A DNA stretch of 5,813 bases, from contig JAPYWT010000177.1 in assembly GCA_028276215.1 (NCBI GenBank), positions 1 through 5,813 of the forward strand, in the 5' to 3' direction. The notes beneath the pieces were generated by a model. That model searched no databases. It had not been told where the DNA came from and worked only from the letters and a program-made list of their open reading frames with translations. Of the stretch, positions 1 through 4,290 are shown in pieces (position 1 is the stretch's first letter; each line of letters opens with the position of its first letter). The translations under genes were made by a program, and so were the position numbers. This DNA comes from Thermoflexus sp. GTDB lineage: Bacteria; Chloroflexota; Anaerolineae; B4-G1; DUEL01.

Positions 1-900
1 TACGCGGGCCAGTTGGGTCTGGGCCGCAGCGGGGTCTTCGGGAATCAGGGCCCGGACGCCTTCTAACATCAGTCCGGCGGCGTAGATGGACTGGATGATA
101 CCGTCGTGGAGTTCCCGGCTGATCCGCTCCCGGTCGGCGGCCAGGGCCTGGGCCTGTCGGACCTCTTCCACCCACTCTTCCACCCGGGTCTGGACGATGT
201 TGAGGGCCTGGACCAGGCCGGAGAGGACGGCGACGCCGCAGAGGGTCAGGAGGGCAGAGAGGAGGGGAAAGAGGACGGCGGGGGCACGCGGGCCCAGGAG
301 GGAGAGGGTGGGGTGGAGGGCACCGGCCAGCAGGCCGAAAGCGGTCAGGGCGGCGCCCACGCGCCGGAGCGGGCGGTCGGCGGCCCAGAAGACGGGCGGG
401 GCGCTGGAGAGGAAGGGGCGCCGGTAGGCCCGGAGGACCAGGAGTCCGCCGGGGAGGGCCAGTCCCGCGCGGGCGGCGATTTCAGCCCAGGGGGTGACCC
501 GGTCGGGGCCGGCCAGCGCCGTCGCAGCCAGCAGGCCGCCCAGGTAGAGGGCCAGGACGACCAGCGACAGGGTCAGCGGGAAGCGGCGGCCTGGGGGGGC
601 GGAGAGGGCGAGGCCCACCGTGAGCAGGGCCCAGTAACTGGTGCCCAGAAAGGCCGCTCGGAGATAGGCGGGCAGGAGGGACGGCGGGCCGGAGGCGCGG
701 GCGGGGAGGCCGAACGCGGCCGCCAGCACCGGGTCCCATGCGGTTGCGGCCTCGCCGAGGGCGAAGAGGGCCAGCAGAGGCAGGGGCCAGGCGATGTTCG
801 CGCGCCCGATGCGGGGGATGGCGAAAAGGATGAAGAGGCCCAGCACGAAGAAGGCCAGGCCGTGCAGGAATTCCAGCATCGGGCTCAGCGCGACGGGCAT
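1..900 (-). CDS. membrane sensor histidine kinase, NarL/HisKA_3 type (partial, C-terminus off the left edge)
   Basis: Reading leftward from ATG at 898-900 the frame is open for 300 codons to the window edge. Residues 8-240 are very hydrophobic and give about seven membrane spans (near 9-31, 34-55 and then five more), starting with FLHGLAFFVLGLFILF. A charged linker that may form a coiled coil follows (VQTRVEEWVEEVRQAQALAA). Then comes the H-box ERISRELHDGIIQSIYA, with H265 the expected phosphorylated histidine. This is the dimerisation and phosphoacceptor domain of the HisKA_3 class, which normally pairs with a LuxR/NarL-type response regulator. The HATPase domain and any regulator gene lie outside the window. 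The start is uncertain: neither ATG 900 nor ATG 879 (MLEFLHG) has a strong Shine-Dalgarno. A further in-frame ATG at 969 overlaps the predicted -10 box and so is unlikely. The signal sensed cannot be told from the sequence. Confidence 0.88.
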   Translation of the reverse strand, partial: MPVALSPMLEFLHGLAFFVLGLFILFAIPRIGRANIAWPLPLLALFALGEAATAWDPVLAAAFGLPARASGPPSLLPAYLRAAFLGTSYWALLTVGLALSAPPGRRFPLTLSLVVLALYLGGLLAATALAGPDRVTPWAEIAARAGLALPGGLLVLRAYRRPFLSSAPPVFWAADRPLRRVGAALTAFGLLAGALHPTLSLLGPRAPAVLFPLLSALLTLCGVAVLSGLVQALNIVQTRVEEWVEEVRQAQALAADRERISRELHDGIIQSIYAAGLMLEGVRALIPEDPAAAQTQLARV

Positions 901-916
901 TTCCGGTAACCGCGAG

Positions 917-948
917 CAGGCAAGTTTGCAAGTTGGCAGGTTGGGAGG
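917..948. repeat. degenerate 8-bp tandem repeat in the kinase leader
   Basis: Four consecutive 8-bp units read on the plus strand: CAGGCAAG, TTTGCAAG, TTGGCAGG, TTGGGAGG. They lie between the predicted transcription start (about 961) and ATG 900 of the histidine kinase. A GGCAAG at 919-924 is complementary to CTTGCC at 956-961, so the 5' end of the leader could fold back weakly. The role is unknown: it may be a simple repeat or a binding array. Confidence 0.5.
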
Positions 949-967
949 AGGTACCCTTGCCTCTTGC

Positions 968-996
968 ATTATAACCGGGAGAGGTGGGTATGGCAA
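968..996 (-). promoter_or_regulatory. sigma70-type promoter of the histidine kinase gene
   Basis: On the minus strand there is a -35 box TTGCCA (996-991), a 17-bp spacer and a perfect -10 box TATAAT (973-968). Transcription would begin near 961, giving a leader of about 60 nt before ATG 900. It is the best promoter match in the window. Copy 1 of the hairpin element (1007-1030) sits about 10 bp upstream of the -35 box. Confidence 0.75.
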
Positions 997-1006
997 GTGG
1001 CAATTT

Positions 1007-1045
1007 AGCCCGACGGTAAACCGTCGGGCTTATTCAGCAAAGCCC
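1007..1045 (-). repeat. hairpin element copy 1 (inverted relative to copies 2 and 3)
   Basis: A perfect 10-bp stem AGCCCGACGG (1007-1016) pairs with CCGTCGGGCT (1021-1030) around a TAAA loop. It is followed by TTATTCAGCAAAGCCC up to 1045. The reverse complement of this flank matches the flank of copy 3 (GGGCTTTGCAGAATAAGCCC) with one difference, so this is the same element in opposite orientation. Read on the plus strand it has a terminator-like shape (stem then TTATT), but no plus-strand gene lies upstream. Confidence 0.75.
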
Positions 1046-1055
1046 TGCGGTCTAC

Positions 1056-1107
1056 TCGGAGAGCCCCAAGTGCTTTGCAGGATAAGCCCAATGCTTTAGC
1101 ATCGGGC
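1056..1107 (+). repeat. hairpin element copy 2 (decayed)
   Basis: About 52 bp, starting TCGGAGAGCCCC and ending GCATCGGGC, align with copy 3 at 1308-1361 with a 2-nt gap and a few substitutions. Both hairpins are damaged. The main stem GCCCAATGC/GCATCGGGC has one A-C mismatch, and the small AGCCCC/GGGGCT stem of copy 3 is largely lost. Copies 1 and 2 face each other, so 1008-1045 and 1070-1107 form an imperfect inverted repeat (about 30 of 38 positions) around a 24-bp centre. Confidence 0.7.
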
Positions 1108-1198
1108 AATCAGGCCTGCAGAATTCCTGAGGTGTGGCTTTTGGGAGAGGGGGAAGGAGGTTTGAAGTCGCCTCCGACGCGCCAGCAAGAATAAAAAG

Positions 1199-1247
1199 AA
1201 TATATTTTTCATTGCGGCGACGAAGCCGCCGCAATGAAAAATATATT
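1199..1247. repeat. long perfect palindrome, 21-bp arms with a 7-nt loop
   Basis: The left arm 1199-1219 (AATATATTTTTC, then ATTGCGGCG) is exactly complementary to 1227-1247 (CGCCGCAATG, then AAAAATATATT), with loop ACGAAGC at 1220-1226. Weaker symmetry continues outward for roughly 20 bp on each side (GCCAGCAAGAATAAA against TTTATCCCCGCGGGC). The arms are GC-rich at the tip and AT-rich at the base. It could be a MITE- or REP-like element, or cruciform-forming DNA. No transposase is nearby. Confidence 0.85.
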
Positions 1248-1307
1248 TCCTTTATCCCCGCGGGCGAAAAGGCCAACCTGAGGATTGGGCGAAGTCTGGC
1301 AGACGAT

Positions 1308-1361
1308 TCGGAGAGCCCCAAAGGGGCTTTGCAGAATAAGCCCGATGCTTGAGCATCGGGC
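1308..1361 (+). repeat. hairpin element copy 3 (intact, two hairpins)
   Basis: The element starts TCGGAG. A small hairpin AGCCCC-AAA-GGGGCT (1314-1328) is followed by TTGCAGAATAA. A perfect 9-bp stem GCCCGATGC (1340-1348) then pairs with GCATCGGGC (1353-1361) around TTGA. It is the best-preserved of the three copies and lies 15 bp beyond the stop codon of the isopentenyl phosphate kinase gene. Confidence 0.8.
1331..1361 (-). terminator. probable intrinsic terminator of the isoprenoid operon
   Basis: Downstream of the kinase stop (1377-1379) the minus strand reads through the 9-bp stem GCCCGATGC/GCATCGGGC with loop TCAA, followed by TTATTCTGC. The stem is strong and GC-rich, but the U-tract is short and interrupted. 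A second hairpin (AGCCCC-AAA-GGGGCT) follows at 1328-1314. The element belongs to the repeat family described for this gap, so termination may be a secondary role. Confidence 0.55.
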
Positions 1362-1376
1362 GAATTCCGGCAGAGG

Positions 1377-2171
1377 CTACCGGCGGATGCGGGTGCCTGC
1401 GGTCGCCGCCGGGTTGAGCAACACGGAGGTGAGGGTCCCGGGGGTTTCTCCGGAGAAGATGTGCGCGACCAGACCGGGGTACCGTTCCACCAGCGCGGCC
1501 ATTCGCTCCACCTTATCCGCCATTCCCCCGGTCACATCCACGCCACGCGCTCCCCGGAGTACCGCGCGCAGCGCGGGCAGGTCCGCCGGAGAGATGACCG
1601 GGACCACTTCCCCCCGGTCGTCCAGCACGCCCGCCACCCGGGTGGCCAGGAGAATCCGCTGCGGGGCCAGAAGGGGGGTCAGATAGACGAAGAGGTCTTC
1701 GGTGGAGGCAATGGTGCCCCCGCGCACGTCGTCTAAGGCCACGTCGCCGTAGAGGAGGGGCACCAGCCCGTGGGCCAGCGCGTCCCGAATCGGCGCGGTC
1801 TCCAGATGGAGCAGTTCGCCGTCCCGGCAGCGGGCCGAGGCGGAGGGTTGCAGGCTGAGCACGGGCACCCCGGCCTCCAGAAAGATGTCGGTGACCAGGC
1901 GGTTCAGGCGGGCGGCCGCCGCCGCCACTTCCGCGTACCCCAGCCACTCCCGGGGTGTGCGGACCCCCTGCCGGGTGCCGTACGGCGCGGCGGCGGTGTG
2001 ACCGAAGGAGCCGGAGCCGTGGCCGATGACCAGTTCCAGGTCCGGCCGCGCCGCCCGCGCGGCCCGGACCTCTTCCGCCAGACGGCGGATGACTTCCGGC
2101 CGGGGCGTGTAGGGCCGGGACTTGTCGGTGATCAGCGACCCACCCAGTTTCAGAAAAACCCGTTCCGGCAT
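1377..2171 (-). CDS. ipk: isopentenyl phosphate kinase
   Basis: This 264-aa cytosolic enzyme of the amino-acid-kinase fold would phosphorylate isopentenyl phosphate to IPP using ATP. Family motifs appear in order: KLGGSLITDK (8-17, nucleotide and phosphate binding), IGHGSGSFGHTAA (49-61, with H58 matching the catalytic histidine of known isopentenyl phosphate kinases), PLLYGDVALD (138-147), GGTIASTEDLFVYL (151-164), LLATRVAGVLDD (174-185) and GVDVTGGMADKV (210-221). Length is typical. ATG 2171 is fixed because a stop lies in frame two codons upstream and KLGG begins at residue 8. No Shine-Dalgarno is visible; the leader is made of repeat sequence (2187-2239). The gene lies 43 bp after the mevalonate kinase stop. 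Glutamate-type kinases share the fold, but the SFGH histidine motif argues against them. Confidence 0.92.
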   Translation of the reverse strand: MPERVFLKLGGSLITDKSRPYTPRPEVIRRLAEEVRAARAARPDLELVIGHGSGSFGHTAAAPYGTRQGVRTPREWLGYAEVAAAAARLNRLVTDIFLEAGVPVLSLQPSASARCRDGELLHLETAPIRDALAHGLVPLLYGDVALDDVRGGTIASTEDLFVYLTPLLAPQRILLATRVAGVLDDRGEVVPVISPADLPALRAVLRGARGVDVTGGMADKVERMAALVERYPGLVAHIFSGETPGTLTSVLLNPAATAGTRIRR

Positions 2172-2186
2172 GGCTCACACAAAGGC

Positions 2187-2239
2187 ACAAAGACGCAAAG
2201 ACACGAAAACCAGATTACTTCGTGTCTTCGTGTCTTTGT
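2187..2239. repeat. imperfect palindrome of the cacaaagacac dispersed type, overlapping the mevalonate kinase 3' end
   Basis: The arms 2187-2207 (ACAAAGACG CAAAGACACGAA) and 2219-2239 are complementary at 19 of 21 positions around an 11-nt loop. Related sequence (CACACAAAGGC) continues to about 2176. Similar ACAAAGACAC/GTGTCTTTGT sequences recur in many environmental bacterial genomes, as I recall; this was not searched. The right arm encodes the last residues of mevalonate kinase, the loop holds its TAA stop (2215-2217), and the left arm is the leader of the isopentenyl phosphate kinase gene. It could act as an intra-operon hairpin. Confidence 0.8.
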
Positions 2240-3264
2240 GGTTGCTGAAAAACATCGGTGCGCCAGACCCGGGCGGCGCCCGCCGTCCGCAGGGCCGCCT
2301 CCACGCGGTCCACCGTAGAGGGTTCCACCAGCGCGACCACGTTGCCGCCCCGGCCGGCGCCGGAGAGTTTGGCCCCCAGCGCGCCGGCCCGCCGGGCCGC
2401 CTCTACCAGACGGTCCAGCACCGGCGCCGAGACCCCTATTTCCCGCAGGAGTTCGTGGTTGGCGTCCATTCGCTCCCCCAGCGCCCGCGCGTCCCCCTGA
2501 GCGATGGCCCGACGGGCCGCTTCCACCTCTGCGGCGACCCGGTCAAAAAGCGCCTCGTAGCGGGCCGGTTCCGCTTCCCACCGCCGCCGGACGTCCCCCA
2601 CCACTTCGCGGGTCTGGCTGGGGACGCCGCTGTCGGCGACCAGCAGGTGCAGCACGCCCCCCACCGGCAGGGGCTCCGGCGGCCGTCCCCGGATAAAGTA
2701 GACGGGCTGCTCGTGGGCGATGACGGTGTTATCTATCCCGCTGGGGGTGCCGTGGTAGATGCGCTCCACCTCGTACACCAGTGCGGAGACGGTCGGCGGG
2801 TCCAGCGGAACGCCGTACCATGCCGCCAGCGCGCGGGCGATGGCGGTGGAGACCGCCGCCCCCGACCCCAGCCCCGAAGCGACGGGGATGTCGGACTCTA
2901 TCCGCAGAAGGGCATCCGGCGGGGTCTGGCGGAGATGCGCCACCGTCAGGTGGACGATGCGCGCCAGCGGGTGGTCGGGGGGGAGGTCGGGGAGGGGGGC
3001 GTCTATCCCCACCGCCGGGGCCTGGACGCGGAAGGGGCCGGGATGGGGGGTCAGGATGGCCGTCGCGCGCAGTCCGCTCAGAGGGACGGCGATGGCGGGC
3101 CGCCCGTACACCACCGCGTGTTCCCCCAGCAGAATCACCTTGCCCGACGCCGAAGCCCGGACGGGGGGGCGACCGCAAGGGTCGCCCGTATGGGGGCGAC
3201 CGCAAGGGTCGCCCCTACGGGGGTCTACCGCCAATACATAATCAGGATAACCGCCAGTCCCCAT
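2215..3264 (-). CDS. mvk: mevalonate kinase with repeat-derived termini
   Basis: A GHMP-superfamily kinase that would convert mevalonate to mevalonate 5-phosphate. Numbering from ATG 3264: motif 1 is SASGKVILLGEHAVVYG (38-54), motif 2 is IPVASGLGSGAAVS (126-139), the mevalonate-kinase signature HGTPSGIDNT (171-180) contains the expected catalytic D178, and motif 3 is AKLSGAGRGG (298-307). Motif 1 has Ser40 where the family usually has Pro (APGK). The start is uncertain. Homologues normally begin a few residues before V35, but no start codon lies there; residues 16-34 come from a 27-bp tandem repeat. The only in-frame candidates I see upstream are ATG 3264, overlapping ubiA by 40 bp behind a weak GGGG, and TTG 3234, overlapping by 10 bp. 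The tail QQPQRHEDTK is also repeat-encoded. Function is clear; the exact N-terminus is not. Confidence 0.9.
   Translation of the reverse strand: MGTGGYPDYVLAVDPRRGDPCGRPHTGDPCGRPPVRASASGKVILLGEHAVVYGRPAIAVPLSGLRATAILTPHPGPFRVQAPAVGIDAPLPDLPPDHPLARIVHLTVAHLRQTPPDALLRIESDIPVASGLGSGAAVSTAIARALAAWYGVPLDPPTVSALVYEVERIYHGTPSGIDNTVIAHEQPVYFIRGRPPEPLPVGGVLHLLVADSGVPSQTREVVGDVRRRWEAEPARYEALFDRVAAEVEAARRAIAQGDARALGERMDANHELLREIGVSAPVLDRLVEAARRAGALGAKLSGAGRGGNVVALVEPSTVDRVEAALRTAGAARVWRTDVFQQPQRHEDTK
3165..3223. repeat. two-unit 27-bp tandem palindromic repeat (GDPCGRP-coding type)
   Basis: GGGCGACC-GCAAG-GGTCGCCC hairpins (8-bp stem, 5-nt loop) occur at 3167-3187 and 3194-3214, exactly 27 bp apart. 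A partial third flank (CTACGGGGG) reaches 3223. The period is a multiple of three, so on the minus strand each unit encodes nine residues (GDPCGRPHT), keeping the mevalonate kinase frame open. The repeat begins right after the ubiA stop (3225-3227) and ends where conserved kinase sequence starts. GDPCGRP/GRPQGSP-coding repeats of this kind are familiar from many environmental genomes; this was not searched. Confidence 0.85.
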
Positions 3265-4097
3265 AGCAGTACCCCGACCTGCAACGGCCGGTCGCGCAGG
3301 ACGATCTCCTCGGGCTCACCCCCCAGTCCCTTCACGTAGACCAGGTACATGTACCGAAAGACCGCGTAGAGGACGAAGGGCACCGTCAACATCATCGTGT
3401 GATTGGGGGGAAGGTTGGGCGCGGAGAAGGTGTAGAGGGTGTAGGCCACCAGCGTCGCCGCAGTGACGATCAGGATGAACTGGTCCAGGAGGAGCACGCT
3501 GTATTCCCCCAGACTCTCCCGATGGCCGTTGGCGTTTTCGCCCAGGAGGGTCAGTTCGTGGCGACGTTTGCTGAAACTGATGAAGAGGGCCAGCAGCCCC
3601 ATGCAGGTGTAAATCCAGGGCGAGAACCGCTCCGCCTCCACCAGCGGGATACCGGCGGCGACCCGCAGGACGAACCCCGCGGCAACGGCCAGCGCGTCAA
3701 TGATGACGGCGTTTTTCAGGACGAACGAGTAGGCAATCTGCAGAACCAGGTAGCCCAGGAGAATGCCGCCGAAGAGGGGGTCCAGCAGGAACCCCAGGGG
3801 CAGGCCGACCAGGGGGATGAGGACCGCCGCTGCGAGCGCCAGTCGTGGGGAGAGGCGCCCGGACGCGATGGGACGGTTGCGCTTGCGGGGGTGCTGACGG
3901 TCTTTCTCCACATCCACCAGGTCGTTCATCAGGTAGACGGCGCCGGAAATCAGGCACAGCAGGACGAATCCCGCGACCGTCCGGGCCAGATATGTCAGAT
4001 GGAAAAGTTTCTGGTCAAAGACCAGGGGGGCGAAGATGAAAATGTTCTTCGCCCACTGTTTGGGACGCATGGCCTCTATCAGTGCTCTGAGCGACAT
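3225..4097 (-). CDS. UbiA-family prenyltransferase, decaprenyl-phosphate phosphoribosyltransferase-like
   Basis: This 290-aa integral membrane protein has about eight or nine hydrophobic segments. The N-terminus RPKQWAKNIFIFAPLVF (11-27) is typical of the DPPR-synthase branch (Rv3806c-like). The first Asp-rich motif is NDLVDVEKD (58-66), followed by RQHPRKRNRPIASG (67-80). The second region is LKNAVIIDALAVAAGFVLR (127-145), and SKRRHEL (176-182) follows the sixth or so span. Known relatives transfer 5-phosphoribose from PRPP to a polyprenyl phosphate, the first step to decaprenyl-phosphoryl-arabinose; other branches prenylate quinone or haem precursors. The DPPR-type assignment is by motif only, and no epimerase partner is in the window. 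It is probably the first gene of the operon with mevalonate kinase and isopentenyl phosphate kinase, which supply its prenyl precursor. Confidence 0.85.
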   Translation of the reverse strand: MSLRALIEAMRPKQWAKNIFIFAPLVFDQKLFHLTYLARTVAGFVLLCLISGAVYLMNDLVDVEKDRQHPRKRNRPIASGRLSPRLALAAAVLIPLVGLPLGFLLDPLFGGILLGYLVLQIAYSFVLKNAVIIDALAVAAGFVLRVAAGIPLVEAERFSPWIYTCMGLLALFISFSKRRHELTLLGENANGHRESLGEYSVLLLDQFILIVTAATLVAYTLYTFSAPNLPPNHTMMLTVPFVLYAVFRYMYLVYVKGLGGEPEEIVLRDRPLQVGVLLWGLAVILIMYWR

Positions 4098-4108
4098 CCT
4101 CCGACTCC
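4098..4108 (-). promoter_or_regulatory. ribosome binding site of the UbiA-family gene
   Basis: The minus strand reads GGAGTCGGAGG directly before ATG 4097. The proximal GGAGG touches the start codon and is too close to work normally. The distal GGAG (4108-4105) is 7 nt away, which is a good distance. This supports ATG 4097 over the internal Met10. Confidence 0.6.
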
Positions 4109-4151
4109 GGGAATGGGGGATAAGGGACGGAAACGGTATACATCCGCGCCC

Positions 4152-4182
4152 TTTATACTACCAGAAAGCTCCGGTTTGGCAA
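4152..4182 (-). promoter_or_regulatory. candidate promoter of the isoprenoid operon
   Basis: The minus strand has TTGCCA (4182-4177) followed after 16 bp by TAGTAT (4160-4155), or after 19 bp by TATAAA (4157-4152). The -35 hexamer is identical to that of the histidine kinase promoter. The leader would be about 50 nt. The -10 is ambiguous, so this is a moderate match only. Confidence 0.45.
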
Positions 4183-4215
4183 ACTGAACAGAAAATGGCG
4201 GATTTGTCCCGTTTG

Positions 4216-4224
4216 TGATATACT
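4216..4224 (+). promoter_or_regulatory. candidate extended -10 promoter of the BTAD regulator gene
   Basis: TGATATACT on the plus strand is an extended -10 (TGN then TATACT). No good -35 lies 16-18 bp upstream. Transcription would start near 4231, giving a leader of about 60 nt. It lies about 35 bp from the divergent operon's -35 box, so the two promoters could share a regulator site. Confidence 0.4.
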
Positions 4225-4275
4225 GGCCATGGCTTCAACGAGTCTGGTATCTGCATCCGGTATGCGTCGTATGGT

Positions 4276-4280
4276 GAGGG
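4276..4280 (+). promoter_or_regulatory. ribosome binding site of the BTAD regulator gene
   Basis: GAGGG lies 10 nt upstream of ATG 4291. The frame is open further up to 4219, but it has no ATG, GTG or TTG start there, which supports ATG 4291. Confidence 0.5.
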
Positions 4281-4290
4281 AACTCTGGAC

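Larger units (their letters stand above)
901..1376. other. 476-bp gene-free gap filled with promoter and palindromic repeats
   Basis: No frame here shows protein-like sequence. The short open frames run through hairpins, and the forward and reverse ones even share a similar peptide because the DNA is palindromic. The gap holds the kinase promoter and leader repeat (901-996), an inverted pair of hairpin elements (1007-1107), a unique stretch (1108-1180), a long AT-rich-armed palindrome (1199-1247), and a third hairpin element that doubles as the terminator of the isoprenoid operon (1308-1361). Confidence 0.7.

Noticed and set aside
106..909. A 267-codon plus-strand frame opposite the histidine kinase
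   Set aside because: Low-complexity Gly/Glu/Gln-rich product, typical of the antisense of a Leu/Ala/Pro-rich membrane gene. The minus strand gives a good 7-TM and H-box protein.
1052..1352. Small overlapping frames on both strands in the gap, sharing an IYFSLRR-like peptide
   Set aside because: The similarity arises because both read through the same palindrome (1199-1247). There is no start context and no conserved protein.
3165..3223. Possible CRISPR array
   Set aside because: Two 27-bp units directly abut with no spacers. The sequence is a coding-compatible palindromic repeat.
2122..3339. A 405-codon plus-strand frame spanning mevalonate kinase
   Set aside because: It crosses two genes and two repeat regions and has no family resemblance. 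The opposite strand carries all GHMP kinase motifs.
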